64,000 nucleotides of DNA from Rhodobacteraceae bacterium UBA6213 (GCA_002421605.1 DISJ01000018.1:78832-142831); one strand, 5' to 3'. Numbered from the stretch's first letter, positions 1 through 8,496 are shown. Numbers and translations: made by a program. The notes: a model not told the origin generated them from the sequence alone.

Positions 1-699
1 ATCATCGGTGTAGTCCATGCCCGCGTATTCGGCGCCATTTTCCCCAACCAGCATATCGGCCTCGCCGCCATAATGCGGGCCGAAATGCGCGGTCAGCGTG
101 AGGTCGTTCTTGAGCGATGCCATGATGCGCTCAATGGTTGTGTCGAAGGTGTCGATGCGGCCATCCATCAGACGCACCGAGTGGCAGGATACGCAGACGC
201 TGCCTTCTGGCTTGTCATAAACTGCGTTGATGCCGTTGTGCACCGGCGTGCCAGAAGGCACGGTCAGCACTGAAAAGTCAGTCTCTTCGTGCGGTGTGTG
301 GCAGGTAGAACAGCCAATGGGCGAGGGGTGCGCCAGCACTTCGGCGGCCACAGCCTCGGGGCTGTCATACTTGCCATCAAGCCGGTTCAGGAAGCCCTCG
401 TTGGTGTGGCAGACTTGGCAGCTTGAGCCATTGCCCATCGACGACATCGAGCCGCCCCAATAAAATCCGATCGCTTCGTGGCTGGCACTGTCGATCACCA
501 TCTGTCGTTGGCCAAGTGCGTGCACGGACTGCCCCCAGCCCGCTTTGGCTGACAGGATCTGTTGGCCGATCTCGGTTGTGCCAGAGTGGCATTCGATACA
601 GGCCTTGAGGTCGTCTGAGACCACCAGTGGTTCGGCGGCGGCGGGGATAGCCCAGACAAGCGCCCAAGCGGCAGCTGCCGCGAGCATAGGTCTTTTCAT
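1..699 (-). CDS. Secreted multiheme cytochrome c, C-terminus cut by the window edge
   Basis: The open frame runs from an ATG at 697-699 to the left edge with no stop (233 codons seen), so it is partial. The ATG follows a purine-rich GGAGATCAAAG ribosome site. Residues 1-22 form a signal peptide (KRP, then a hydrophobic run ending in AIPAAAE), so the product is periplasmic. Four CxxCH haem-attachment motifs are visible near residues 34, 94, 130 and 169 (CIECH, CQVCH, CSTCH, CVSCH); more may lie beyond the edge. Haem spacing and scattered His residues resemble large multihaem electron carriers or reductases, but I cannot place it in a named family. A DUF2946-like gene lies upstream on the same strand. 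Role in periplasmic electron transfer is inferred from the haem motifs only. Confidence 0.85.
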   Translation of the reverse strand, partial: MKRPMLAAAAAWALVWAIPAAAEPLVVSDDLKACIECHSGTTEIGQQILSAKAGWGQSVHALGQRQMVIDSASHEAIGFYWGGSMSSMGNGSSCQVCHTNEGFLNRLDGKYDSPEAVAAEVLAHPSPIGCSTCHTPHEETDFSVLTVPSGTPVHNGINAVYDKPEGSVCVSCHSVRLMDGRIDTFDTTIERIMASLKNDLTLTAHFGPHYGGEADMLVGENGAEYAGMDYTDD

Positions 700-823
700 C
701 TTTGATCTCCTGTGATTTGGCGTGGTGCTGCCCGCCTTGCGGATACGCCGTTTTGCCGGGGTCGACAGGCGGGCAGCATCAGTTCCTGGGCGCCACTCTG
801 TTGCAGCGCGCGTGAGACAGGGG

Positions 824-1213
824 TCAGATCAGGGCAGGTGGGGCGCGTGCGCCCAAGGGCAATGCCAGCAGCGCCAGTACCGGCGCGGCTGAGGTGGCGG
901 GAAGCAGCGGCAAAAAGCGAACTACTTCAGCTATTAGCGCGGTTGGCGCCGGCGACGGGCAGACAGCACTTGCCAGCACTGTGCAGAGCGAACAGCGCGG
1001 GTCCTTGAAGGGCGGCGCGTCAGACTTGCCCAAATCGGCGAGCGTGGCGCTTGGATCGTTTGAGCATAGATAGCGGGCGTCGATGAAATCCGCGGGCGTC
1101 GCCCAAGGCGCGCGCGGAGCCAAGCTGAACAGCGTGGGCGACAAAAGAACAAGTAGCAAGGCTACCAGAAACAGTTGCCGGGATGTGTCGCCTTTCACGT
1201 GCTTTGCGCGCAC
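824..1213 (-). CDS. DUF2946-like small membrane/periplasmic protein
   Basis: 129 residues starting at a GTG (1211-1213) preceded by GGAGGT at nine-base spacing; the open frame continues far upstream, but only this start has a ribosome site. Residues about 10-30 are a strong hydrophobic segment (signal or anchor). The mature part has a Cys in RYLC, a CxxC (CSLC), a further Cys, and a second hydrophobic stretch ending in ARAPP. Two hydrophobic segments, a CxxC and an Arg-Pro-Pro tail are features I associate with DUF2946, a family of unknown function often found near copper or TonB genes. The assignment is moderate. It is encoded 124 bases upstream of the multihaem cytochrome on the same strand and may be cotranscribed with it. 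Confidence 0.6.
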   Translation of the reverse strand: MRAKHVKGDTSRQLFLVALLLVLLSPTLFSLAPRAPWATPADFIDARYLCSNDPSATLADLGKSDAPPFKDPRCSLCTVLASAVCPSPAPTALIAEVVRFLPLLPATSAAPVLALLALPLGARAPPALI

Positions 1214-1368
1214 CTGAATGTTACCTCCGTTTTCTGCTTGAAAGGATGAGGGCTGCCGGGACATCGGCATATGTGACAAATCGCGCGCGCGGACGGGTGT
1301 TGCCGGCTGTGGGCGCACCGTCGCCGCCCAATCTGGACGCCCGCTGGCCAAGCGGTTAAGGAAGGGGC

Positions 1369-1557
1369 ATGAGCGAGAAACCCCAGAACCCGGTAGATGC
1401 TGGCAAGGCCACGCGCGCGGCGCGTCTGGCCAAGGAATTGCGGGCCAATCTGGCGCGGCGCAAGGCGCAAACGCGCAGCCGCGCCGACGCAGGGCAGGGG
1501 CCTGGCGACCGGGGTACGGGCGAGGCGAACAACGATAACAAAGGGCAGGACAGCTGA
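1369..1557 (+). CDS. Small basic hypothetical protein upstream of murA
   Basis: 62 residues, rich in Ala, Arg and Lys, starting MSEKPQNPVDAGK. An amphipathic charged helix (about residues 13-40) is followed by a disordered Gly/Asn tail. The start follows GGAAGGGGC. Its stop shares one base with the murA start (TGATG), so the two are translationally coupled. Short proteins of this make-up precede murA in many Rhodobacteraceae; no function is known to me. No Cys, signal peptide or membrane segment. Confidence 0.75.
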   Translation: MSEKPQNPVDAGKATRAARLAKELRANLARRKAQTRSRADAGQGPGDRGTGEANNDNKGQDS

Positions 1558-2822
1558 TGGACCAGATCATCGTGCGCGGCGGCAGACCGCTTTCAGGTGC
1601 CATTCCGATTGCGGGGGCCAAGAACGCTTGCCTCACGCTGATGCCGGCGACCTTGCTGACCGAAGAACCGCTGACGCTGACCAACGCGCCGCGCCTTTCC
1701 GATATCGCCACGATGACGCAACTGTTGCAATCGCTCGGCTCTGAAGTGGCAAGTTTGCAAGGCGGGCAGGTGCTGGCGCTGTCGAGCCACGAGATCAGTA
1801 ACTTGACCGCTGACTATGACATCGTGCGCAAGATGCGCGCCTCGATCCTTGTGCTCGGCCCGCTTCTAGCGCGCGCGGGGCATGCGGTGGTGTCGCTGCC
1901 CGGCGGCTGTGCGATTGGCGCGCGCCCGGTCGATCTGCACCTGAAGGCGCTTGAGGCGATGGGTGCCGAGTTGGACCTGCGCGATGGCTATGTGCACGCT
2001 GCAGCACCCGGCGGGCTGAAAGGCGCGGTGTTCGAGTTTCCGCTGGTATCCGTTGGGGCAACTGAAAACGCGCTGATGGCGGCGACGCTGGCCAAAGGCA
2101 CTACGGTACTGAAGAACGCCGCGCGCGAGCCTGAGATTGTCGATCTGGCAAGGTGCTTGCGCGCGATGGGGGCCGAGATTGAGGGCGAGGGCACATCGAC
2201 CATCACCATTCAGGGTGTGGATCGGCTGGGCGGCGCCACGCATCCGGTCGTGGCCGACCGCATTGAACTTGGCACTTACATGCTTGCCCCCGCGATCTGC
2301 GGCGGCGAAGTGGAACTGATCGGCGGGCGCATGGATTTGGTCGGCGCCTTCGCGGCAAAGTTGGACGAGGCCGGCATCGATGTGAGCGAAACCGCGCGCG
2401 GGCTTACGGTGCGGCGGCGCAATGGGCGGGTAAATGCGGTTAATGTGATTACCGAGCCTTTTCCCGGTTTTCCAACCGATCTGCAGGCGCAGATGATGGC
2501 GCTTTTGTGCACCGCCGATGGGGTGAGCGTGCTGGAAGAGCGGATTTTCGAGAATCGCTTCATGCACGCGCCCGAACTAGTGCGAATGGGTGCGCGGATT
2601 TCGGTGCATGGCGGCACCGCCACGGTGACCGGGGTGGAGCGCCTGCGCGGCGCGCCAGTGATGGCGACCGATTTGCGCGCCTCGGTGTCGCTGATCCTAG
2701 CGGGGTTGGCCGCGGAGGGTGAAACCGTGCTGAGCCGCGTCTATCACCTTGACCGTGGCTACGAGCGGGTCGAAGAAAAGTTGCGCGGTGTGGGCGCCGA
2801 TATCGAACGGGTGAAAGAATGA
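1557..2822 (+). CDS. murA: UDP-N-acetylglucosamine 1-carboxyvinyltransferase
   Basis: 421 residues, the normal length of MurA, which transfers enolpyruvate from PEP to UDP-GlcNAc in the first committed step of peptidoglycan synthesis in the cytoplasm. The N-terminal GGRPLSGAIPIAGAKNA signature binds UDP-GlcNAc (Lys22/Asn23 type). The active-site loop LPGGCAIGARP carries the PEP-reactive cysteine at residue 118, so the enzyme should be fosfomycin sensitive (the Cys is not replaced by Asp). The duplicated inside-out alpha/beta fold is implied by full-length similarity. The start overlaps the stop of the preceding small gene by one base and the end overlaps the DUF2948 gene by four bases (ATGA), so this is the head of a coupled operon. 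Confidence 0.98.
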   Translation: MDQIIVRGGRPLSGAIPIAGAKNACLTLMPATLLTEEPLTLTNAPRLSDIATMTQLLQSLGSEVASLQGGQVLALSSHEISNLTADYDIVRKMRASILVLGPLLARAGHAVVSLPGGCAIGARPVDLHLKALEAMGAELDLRDGYVHAAAPGGLKGAVFEFPLVSVGATENALMAATLAKGTTVLKNAAREPEIVDLARCLRAMGAEIEGEGTSTITIQGVDRLGGATHPVVADRIELGTYMLAPAICGGEVELIGGRMDLVGAFAAKLDEAGIDVSETARGLTVRRRNGRVNAVNVITEPFPGFPTDLQAQMMALLCTADGVSVLEERIFENRFMHAPELVRMGARISVHGGTATVTGVERLRGAPVMATDLRASVSLILAGLAAEGETVLSRVYHLDRGYERVEEKLRGVGADIERVKE

Positions 2823-3295
2823 CCGACGCGCGTTTTGAAGACGGTGCAGAGGCACCGTTGCGGCTGAAGGTGGAAACCGTCGAAGACCTCGGGGTGCTGG
2901 CGGCGCTTTTGCAAGACGCGGTTTTTGATACCGGCGACATTCACTACGACCGCAAGGCGCGTCGGCTGGGCGTGCTGCTGAACCGGTTCCGCTGGGAAGA
3001 TCGCACCAGTGCCGAGGCGCAAGGTCGCCCGTTTGAGCGGGTTCGTGCGCTCTTGCTGGTGTCTGATGTGCGCGCTGTGCAGGTGGCGGGCGTAAAGCCC
3101 GGCGTCAAGGGAACCGTGCTGTCATTGCTCGATATCGACTGGCAACCGGGGGTTGATGGCACCGGCAGGGTAGAGCTGACGCTAGCGGGCGACGGTGCCA
3201 TCGCGCTTGAGGTTGAATGTCTGAATGTCGCGCTTCGCGATGTGACGCGCCCTTATGTGGCGCCTTCCCACAAGGCGCCGCACCATCCCGAATGA
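2819..3295 (+). CDS. DUF2948 family protein
   Basis: 158 residues, beginning inside the murA stop codon (ATGA overlap). It is an acidic soluble protein with no signal peptide; motifs such as the LQDAVFDTGDIHYD region (about residues 30-45) and LLNRFRWE are characteristic of DUF2948, an alphaproteobacterial family of unknown function. The position between murA and hisD is conserved in Rhodobacterales. No catalytic motif is apparent. Confidence 0.9.
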   Translation: MTDARFEDGAEAPLRLKVETVEDLGVLAALLQDAVFDTGDIHYDRKARRLGVLLNRFRWEDRTSAEAQGRPFERVRALLLVSDVRAVQVAGVKPGVKGTVLSLLDIDWQPGVDGTGRVELTLAGDGAIALEVECLNVALRDVTRPYVAPSHKAPHHPE

Positions 3296-3330
3296 GCATA
3301 GCGGCGCCGCCAGCGCGTCTTGCGAGCGGG

Positions 3331-3362
3331 GCTGCCTCCGGCGGGGATATTTTGGCTGAAGC
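3331..3362 (+). repeat. Intergenic G+C-rich/GGGGATATTTT element of Rhodobacterales type
   Basis: In the 150-base gap between DUF2948 and hisD sits GCTGCCTCCGGCGGGGATAT followed by TTTGGCTGAAG. CCTCCGGCGGGG can fold on itself. From memory, elements ending in GGCGGGGATATTTTTGG recur between genes in Rhodobacter, Ruegeria and Paracoccus genomes. I see only one copy in this window, so the repeat status rests on recollection, not on the sequence. Confidence 0.35.
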
Positions 3363-3447
3363 ATCTTGGCGCAAGGCGCGCTGCATCGCGGCGCTTGCGA
3401 GGCCGGGCGAGAGGGCTTAATCGGGGGTGGCAAGCAGGGAGCGCCCG

Positions 3448-4758
3448 ATGCCGCACTACCTTTCCACGCTCGAACCGGGGTTCGAGGCTCGTTTTACCGC
3501 ACTTTTGGGGATGAAACGCGAAGACGCGCCGGATGTTGATGCGGCGGTGGCAGCGATCATAGCTGAGGTGCGCGCAGGTGGCGACAGCGCAGTAATCGCG
3601 TTGACCGAGCGGTTCGACCGCCTGAAGCTCACCCCCGCCACGCTTGCCTTTTCGCGTGCCGAAATCGCTGCCGAAGTAGCAAAAGTTTCGCGCGAAGACC
3701 GCGCGACGCTGGAACTCGCGGCGGAGCGTATCCGCGCCTATCACGCGCGCCAGATGCCAGCCGATGCCAACTGGACCGACCCCGAGGGGGCCGAGCTTGG
3801 TTGGCGCTTTACGCCGGTTGCGGCGGCAGGGCTTTATGTGCCGGGGGGGCTGGCGAGCTATCCCTCATCGGTTCTGATGAACGCGATACCGGCCCGTGTG
3901 GCAGGGGTGGAGCGGCTGGTGGTCGCCTGCCCGACACCCGGTGGCGTGGTTAACCCGCTGGTGTTGGCGGCGGCGGAGATTGCAGGGGTCGATACCGTTT
4001 ACCGCATCGGCGGCGCACAGGCGATTGCGGCGCTGGCGTATGGGACTGAAACTATCACGCCGGTGGACAAGATTACCGGGCCGGGTAACGCCTATGTGGC
4101 GGCGGCCAAGCGGCGGGTTTTTGGCCGGGTCGGCATCGACATGATCGCGGGCCCTTCGGAAATTCTGGTCATTGCGGATGGGGCCAACAACCCCGACTGG
4201 ATCGCGCTTGATCTGCTAAGTCAGGCCGAGCATGACGAGAGCGCGCAGTCGATTCTGATTACCCCCGATGCGGGCTTTGGACAGGCGGTGGTGGCGGCGG
4301 TGGAAAAGCGGCTGCAAACCTTGCAACGTCGCGCAATTGCGGGCGCAAGCTGGCGCGACTACGGAGCGGTGATTGTGGTGCGCGATCTGGCCGAGGCGGC
4401 GGCGCTGAGTGATCGCATCGCGCCTGAGCATCTGGAGCTGTGTGTGGCGGACCCTGCGGCGCTGGCGGCCAAAGTGCGCCACGCGGGCGCGATCTTTCTT
4501 GGTGCCTATACGCCCGAAGCGATTGGCGACTATGTTGGCGGGCCGAACCACGTGTTGCCCACCGCGCGTTCGGCGCGGTTTTCGTCGGGCCTTTCGGTGT
4601 TCGATTTCCTCAAGCGCACCACGCTGGCGCGCATGACGCCTGCGGCGCTTGCCGCCATCGGTCCTGCCGCCGCGCGACTTGCTGCCTCCGAAAGCCTTGA
4701 AGCGCACGGGCTGAGCGTGTTGGCCCGACTAGCAGCGTTGAACGAGGGGGAGCAATGA
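3448..4758 (+). CDS. hisD: Histidinol dehydrogenase
   Basis: 436 residues from ATG 3448, which follows AGGGAGC at good spacing; the open frame reaches 21 bases further up, but that start has no ribosome site. HisD oxidises L-histidinol to L-histidine with two NAD+ (last two steps of histidine synthesis), is zinc dependent and cytoplasmic. Seen: the Gly-rich GPGNAYVAAAKR segment, the GPSEILVIAD stretch, the zinc-ligand region SQAEHDE, and the catalytic Glu-His pair in APEHLEL. Length matches the family (434 in E. coli). The stop overlaps the following UPF0262 gene by four bases. Confidence 0.97.
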   Translation: MPHYLSTLEPGFEARFTALLGMKREDAPDVDAAVAAIIAEVRAGGDSAVIALTERFDRLKLTPATLAFSRAEIAAEVAKVSREDRATLELAAERIRAYHARQMPADANWTDPEGAELGWRFTPVAAAGLYVPGGLASYPSSVLMNAIPARVAGVERLVVACPTPGGVVNPLVLAAAEIAGVDTVYRIGGAQAIAALAYGTETITPVDKITGPGNAYVAAAKRRVFGRVGIDMIAGPSEILVIADGANNPDWIALDLLSQAEHDESAQSILITPDAGFGQAVVAAVEKRLQTLQRRAIAGASWRDYGAVIVVRDLAEAAALSDRIAPEHLELCVADPAALAAKVRHAGAIFLGAYTPEAIGDYVGGPNHVLPTARSARFSSGLSVFDFLKRTTLARMTPAALAAIGPAAARLAASESLEAHGLSVLARLAALNEGEQ

Positions 4759-5243
4759 CGGCGACCAACTGCATCTGCCGGATCGACATTGATGACCGCG
4801 GCCTGCCCCCGCCCACCCCGGAAATTGCGCAGGAACGCAAAGTGGCGATCTTCGATCTGCTCGAAGATAACAGCTTTGCGCTGCCGGGGCGCGGGGCCGC
4901 CCCGGCACCCGCAGGCCCCTTCGCGCTTGGGCTTTCGATCCGTGAGGGGCGGCTGGTGGTTGAGGCGGCAAGTGCGCTGGGTGAGCCTCTGGCAGAGTTT
5001 CATCTGTCGCTTGGGCCGTTTCGCCAAGTTGTTAAAGACTACTTCAGCATCTGTGAAAGCTACTTTGACGCGGTCAAGCGCCTGCCCCCCAGCCAGATCG
5101 AAACCATCGACATGGCCCGGCGCGGCATTCACAACGAGGGTGCCGAGGTGCTGATAGAGCGCCTTTCGGGCAAGGCCGTGCTCGACAATGCCACCGCGCG
5201 GCGGCTTTTCACGCTGATCTGTGTGCTGATGCCGGAGGCATGA
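4755..5243 (+). CDS. UPF0262 family protein
   Basis: 162 residues, start overlapping the hisD stop (ATGA). Conserved UPF0262 features: ICRIDIDDRGLPPPTPEI at the N-terminus, ERKVAIFDLLEDN, and the FRQVVKDYFSICESYFDAVK helix (about residues 92-115). Soluble, no signal peptide. Function unknown; the family is restricted to alphaproteobacteria and usually sits after hisD, as here. Confidence 0.92.
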   Translation: MTATNCICRIDIDDRGLPPPTPEIAQERKVAIFDLLEDNSFALPGRGAAPAPAGPFALGLSIREGRLVVEAASALGEPLAEFHLSLGPFRQVVKDYFSICESYFDAVKRLPPSQIETIDMARRGIHNEGAEVLIERLSGKAVLDNATARRLFTLICVLMPEA

Positions 5244-5244
5244 T

Positions 5245-5706
5245 GTGAATCCGCTGCCGCATTCCGTGCTGTTTTGTTGTGACCATAACGCAACACGTTC
5301 GCCGATGGCCGAAGGCATGATGAAAAAGCTTTATGGCACGCAGTTCTATGTGCAGTCGGTGGGCGTGAAGAACGAGTTGGAAACCGACGGATTTGCGATT
5401 GCCGTGTGTCAGGAAATCGGCGTCGAACTTGGCCGCCACCGGGTGCGCAGTTTTGACGAGTTGCAGGACTGGGGTGACGATCTTTCGGGCTTTGATCTGG
5501 TGGTCGCACTTTCGCCCGCAGCACAGCGCCGGGCGTTGGAGCTGACGCGGTTCTTTCACCTTGCGGTGGAGTATTGGCCGATCCTTGACCCCACCGGGCT
5601 TGGAGAGGCACGCGATGCGAAACTGGCGGCTTATCGGGAGACCCGCGATCAGATCCGTGCGCGCATTGTCGAGCGCTTTGGGCTGCCGCTGCAGGCCGTT
5701 GAATAG
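5245..5706 (+). CDS. Low-molecular-weight phosphotyrosine phosphatase family protein
   Basis: 153 residues from a GTG; the neighbouring ATG is immediately followed by a stop, so GTG is the only sensible start. The P-loop C-x5-R-S (Cys12-DHNAT-Arg18-Ser) lies at the N-terminus, as in LMW-PTPs and arsenate reductases; a later ILDPTG supplies the general-acid Asp-Pro. The substrate is unknown; in this operon position Rhodobacterales carry it as an uncharacterised phosphatase. It follows UPF0262 by one base and precedes the infA promoter region. Confidence 0.88.
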   Translation: MNPLPHSVLFCCDHNATRSPMAEGMMKKLYGTQFYVQSVGVKNELETDGFAIAVCQEIGVELGRHRVRSFDELQDWGDDLSGFDLVVALSPAAQRRALELTRFFHLAVEYWPILDPTGLGEARDAKLAAYRETRDQIRARIVERFGLPLQAVE

Positions 5707-5743
5707 CGCGGGTCGGCAAATCCTTACGCGCGGCAGTTATTCC

Positions 5744-5772
5744 TTGAAAATCCTTCGAGAGCGGCGCATTTA
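5744..5772 (+). promoter_or_regulatory. Candidate sigma-70 promoter of infA
   Basis: TTGAAA (5744-5749) and CATTTA (5767-5772) are separated by 17 bases, about 46 bases before the infA start, in the 112-base gap after the phosphatase gene. Pattern match only. Confidence 0.35.
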
Positions 5773-5818
5773 GGGCGCGCCCGCGCAATTTGGCGGGTTG
5801 GACCTTACCGGAGTGACC

Positions 5819-6037
5819 ATGGCCAAGGAAGAAATGCTCGAATTCCCCGGCGTCGTGAAGGAACTCCTGCCGAACGCGACGTTTCGGGTCGAGCTTGAAA
5901 ACGGCCATGAAATCATCGCGCATATGGCGGGAAAGATGCGCAAGAACCGCATCCGCGTGCTGGCGGGCGACAAGGTGCAGGTGGAGATGAACACCTACGA
6001 TCTGTCGAAGGGCCGCATCAACTATCGTTTCAAGTGA
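5819..6037 (+). CDS. infA: Translation initiation factor IF-1
   Basis: 72 residues, exactly the family length, starting MAKEEMLEFPGVV. A single OB-fold S1-like domain binds the 30S A site. The open frame extends 21 bases upstream, but MAKEE is the conserved start. Residues NGHEIIAHMAGKMRKNRIR and LAGDKVQVEM are invariant IF-1 segments. Its stop overlaps the maf start (GTGA). Confidence 0.98.
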   Translation: MAKEEMLEFPGVVKELLPNATFRVELENGHEIIAHMAGKMRKNRIRVLAGDKVQVEMNTYDLSKGRINYRFK

Positions 6038-6606
6038 AGCTGGTTCTTGGCTCTGCCAGCCCGCGCCGGGTGGAACTGCTGGCGCAACTTGGCATCACAC
6101 CCGATGCCTTTCGTGCCCCCGACATAGACGAAACGCCGCTGCGTGGCGAGGTGCCGCGCGCCTATGTCGAACGCATAGCGCGCGCCAAAGCGGCGTCTTT
6201 GCCGCTGGGTGAGGATGAGGTGCTGCTTTGCGCCGACACCACGGTTGCGCTGGGGCGGCGGATTCTTGGCAAGCCTGCCGATGCCGCCGAGGCGGCAGAG
6301 TTTCTTTGGGCGCTTTCGGGGCGGCGGCATCATGTGCTGACCGCCGTGGTAGTGCGCCGAGGTGAGCAGCTGCGCGAGCGCGTGGTCGATACTGTCGTGC
6401 GCTTCAAGCCGCTGTCGAATGGCGAAATCAATGGCTACCTCGCCTCTGGCGAATGGCATGGCAAGGCGGGGGGCTACGGCATTCAGGGGCGCGCTGGTGC
6501 GTTCATTCCGTGGTTGCAAGGCTCGTTCTCGTCGGTGATGGGGTTGCCGCTTGCGGAAACTGCCAACCTCTTGCGCGCTGCGGGCTATGCGGTGGATGGC
6601 GCATGA
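6034..6606 (+). CDS. maf: Maf family nucleoside triphosphate pyrophosphatase
   Basis: 190 residues from a GTG overlapping the infA stop by four bases. Maf proteins hydrolyse dTTP, UTP or modified NTPs to monophosphate. Seen: the N-terminal LGSASPRR phosphate-binding loop, DETP (about residues 30-33), CADTTV with the catalytic Asp, and GYGIQGRAGAF near residue 150. Which Maf subclass (YhdE or YceF type) cannot be told with certainty. Its stop overlaps the ribonuclease gene start. Confidence 0.95.
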   Translation: MKLVLGSASPRRVELLAQLGITPDAFRAPDIDETPLRGEVPRAYVERIARAKAASLPLGEDEVLLCADTTVALGRRILGKPADAAEAAEFLWALSGRRHHVLTAVVVRRGEQLRERVVDTVVRFKPLSNGEINGYLASGEWHGKAGGYGIQGRAGAFIPWLQGSFSSVMGLPLAETANLLRAAGYAVDGA

Positions 6607-7649
6607 AGGGCCGCGTGATCATATTGGGCGAACTTGCTGGCCGCGAGGCGGCGGCGATGATGCTGGACGGGCGGCTGGAAGATTTGCTGATCGACACCTC
6701 TGACGTGGTGGCGATTGCACCCGGTGCCATTTGCCGCGCCATCGTGGACCGGCAGATGAAGGGGCAGGGCGGCGTGTTCCTGCGCCTGCCGGGTGGCGAA
6801 AAGGGATTCTTGCGCGAAACCGGGGGGCTTGCACCGGGGCAGGCGATCTTGGTGCAGGTTGCGGGCGGGGCAGAGCCGGGCAAGGCAGTGCCAGTTTCGG
6901 CGCGGCTTTTGTTCAAAAGCCGCTATGCGATCATCACGCCGGGTGCGCCGGGCCACAACGTCTCGCGCCGAATCCGCGAACCTGAGGCACGCGCCGCTCT
7001 GGAGGCCATAGCCGCAGAGGCAATGGCGGGCAGTTCCGCCGGGTTGATATTGCGCTCGGCCTGCGCGGACGCCGAAGTCGAAGAGGTGAGCGCCGATATC
7101 GCACAGATGCGCGCGCTTGCCGAGGCCGTGCTGGCCGATCTGGCGGGCGAGCCGGAATTGCTGTTCGATGCGCCCACCCCGCATGAAGAGGCCTGGCGCG
7201 ATTGGGCAGAGCCTGCGCCCGACGAAGTGATTGATGTCGAAGGCGCGATAGAGGCGCACGGTGTGCCCGAAGCCGTGGCCGCGCTTTGCACCCCAAAGGT
7301 GGCGCTTAGCGCGGGCGCGCATATGTTCATCGAGCAAACCCGCGCGCTGATTGCCGTCGATGTCAACACCGGCGCCGACCATTCGCCCGCCGCAGCGCTC
7401 AAGGCCAATATCGCCGCCGCGCGCGATTTGCCGCGCCAGCTTCGGCTGCGCGGCCTTGGCGGGCAGATCGTAATTGATTTTGCACCGATGGCCAAACGCG
7501 ACCGCGCCACGCTAGAGCAACAGCTGCGCGCCGCATTCAAGGGCGACAGTGCTGAAACCAGCCTAGCAGGCTGGACCCCGATGGGTAATTTTGAGCTGAG
7601 CCGTAAACGTGACCGGGTGCCGCTCGCAGTAATTTTCGCGGAGGTTTGA
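6603..7649 (+). CDS. Ribonuclease E/G family protein (short form)
   Basis: 348 residues from ATG 6603, overlapping the maf stop by four bases; the open frame extends 50 codons upstream inside maf but the MKGRVIILGEL start is the coupled one. An S1-like region (about residues 35-85) is followed by the RNase H-like catalytic core, with ALIAVDVNTG and GGQIVIDFAPM supplying the two metal-binding aspartates of RNase E/G. The protein ends right after the core (no Zn-link CPxC and no degradosome scaffold), so it is much shorter than E. coli RNase G (489) and lies in the short alphaproteobacterial group. Role in rRNA/mRNA processing is inferred. Confidence 0.9.
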   Translation: MKGRVIILGELAGREAAAMMLDGRLEDLLIDTSDVVAIAPGAICRAIVDRQMKGQGGVFLRLPGGEKGFLRETGGLAPGQAILVQVAGGAEPGKAVPVSARLLFKSRYAIITPGAPGHNVSRRIREPEARAALEAIAAEAMAGSSAGLILRSACADAEVEEVSADIAQMRALAEAVLADLAGEPELLFDAPTPHEEAWRDWAEPAPDEVIDVEGAIEAHGVPEAVAALCTPKVALSAGAHMFIEQTRALIAVDVNTGADHSPAAALKANIAAARDLPRQLRLRGLGGQIVIDFAPMAKRDRATLEQQLRAAFKGDSAETSLAGWTPMGNFELSRKRDRVPLAVIFAEV

Positions 7650-7650
7650 G

Positions 7651-7833
7651 ATGGCAAACTGCCCGATTTGTGGCAAGGAATCGGTGCCCCAGTACCGCCC
7701 CTTCTGCTCGCGTCGCTGCGCCGATGTGGACCTTGGGCGCTGGTTGACGGGTGGTTACGCGATCCCCGGTGAGGCCAGCGAAAGCGAATCCGAGCACCCC
7801 GATGAAGCAGACCGCGATGCGCCGCTGCACTGA
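7651..7833 (+). CDS. yacG: DNA gyrase inhibitor YacG (zinc-ribbon protein)
   Basis: 60 residues with the YacG zinc site CPxC (Cys4, Cys7) plus CSRRC and the family signature RCADVDLGRWL. E. coli YacG binds GyrB and blocks DNA binding. It begins two bases after the ribonuclease stop and closes the operon before tRNA-Phe. The C-terminus is acidic and probably disordered. Confidence 0.95.
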   Translation: MANCPICGKESVPQYRPFCSRRCADVDLGRWLTGGYAIPGEASESESEHPDEADRDAPLH

Positions 7834-7931
7834 CGCCCAAGCACGCGCAGATTTTGCCCAAAACCTCTGGACAGGCCCCGCGCTGTCGTCTAGGAACGCC
7901 GCACCCGACGCGCCTTGGTGCGCCGCACGGT

Positions 7932-8007
7932 GCCCAGATAGCTCAGTTGGTAGAGCAGCGGATTGAAAATCCGCGTGTCGGCGGTTCAATTCCGTCTCTG
8001 GGCACCA
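7932..8007 (+). tRNA. tRNA-Phe (GAA)
   Basis: 76 bases with encoded CCA. Acceptor GCCCAGA pairs with TCTGGGC; the D arm (GCTC...GAGC), anticodon stem GCGGA/TCCGC with loop TTGAAAA (anticodon GAA), and a T arm with GTTCAATTC all fold. It follows yacG, a common arrangement in this family. Confidence 0.98.
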
Positions 8008-8151
8008 CCTTTTTCTTTTCACCCTGCATGATTACATTACTTGTATCGAGCGCAGGCTTGATCCGCGTCTTGGCGGTTGCCGGGCGCGCGTATATTGTTT
8101 GTGCGCTGCGCGGTCGGCGCTTTGCGTCGTCCAGATTGCAAGGAGAGTGCT

Positions 8152-8493
8152 ATGAAAACACCGAAAAAGACGACAAGCGAAAGTCCCGATCCCGTTGTGC
8201 TGGAAAACCCCGCACCCGAGGCGGGCGAGGCGGTAGATAGTGTCGACGATCTGCCCAAGAACGTCTGGCTGCACGGCCTGCTGATGCTGATTATCGCGGT
8301 TCTGGTGCGGGTTGTTGGCGCGCTGGCGACATTGGCGGCGGTCATTCAGTTTTTCTGGATGCTTTTTGGCAAAAAGCGCAACGAAGGCATCAAAACCTTC
8401 GGTGAAGGCATGGCCGAGTGGATGTCAAAGGCGACGTTGTTTCTGGCCGGTACCAGTGATGAGAAGCCCTTCCCCTGGACCCCTTGGAAGTAA
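8152..8493 (+). CDS. DUF4389 domain-containing membrane protein
   Basis: 113 residues from ATG 8152, preceded by AAGGAGAG; an earlier in-frame start has no ribosome site. A polar, disordered N-terminus (about residues 1-40) is followed by one hydrophobic segment (LLMLIIAVLVRVVGALATLAA) and the FFWMLFGKKRNEGIKTFGEG region characteristic of DUF4389. Inner-membrane protein of unknown function. It converges on yjjW with three bases between stop codons. Confidence 0.88.
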   Translation: MKTPKKTTSESPDPVVLENPAPEAGEAVDSVDDLPKNVWLHGLLMLIIAVLVRVVGALATLAAVIQFFWMLFGKKRNEGIKTFGEGMAEWMSKATLFLAGTSDEKPFPWTPWK

Positions 8494-8496
8494 GGT

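Noticed and set aside
1214..1711. N-terminal two thirds of a 295-codon minus-strand frame
   Set aside because: It is antisense to the start of murA and to the small upstream gene; only the part from GTG 1213, with its ribosome site, looks like a protein.
7854..8240. Plus-strand frame across tRNA-Phe
   Set aside because: It reads through the tRNA and the ribosome site of the DUF4389 gene.
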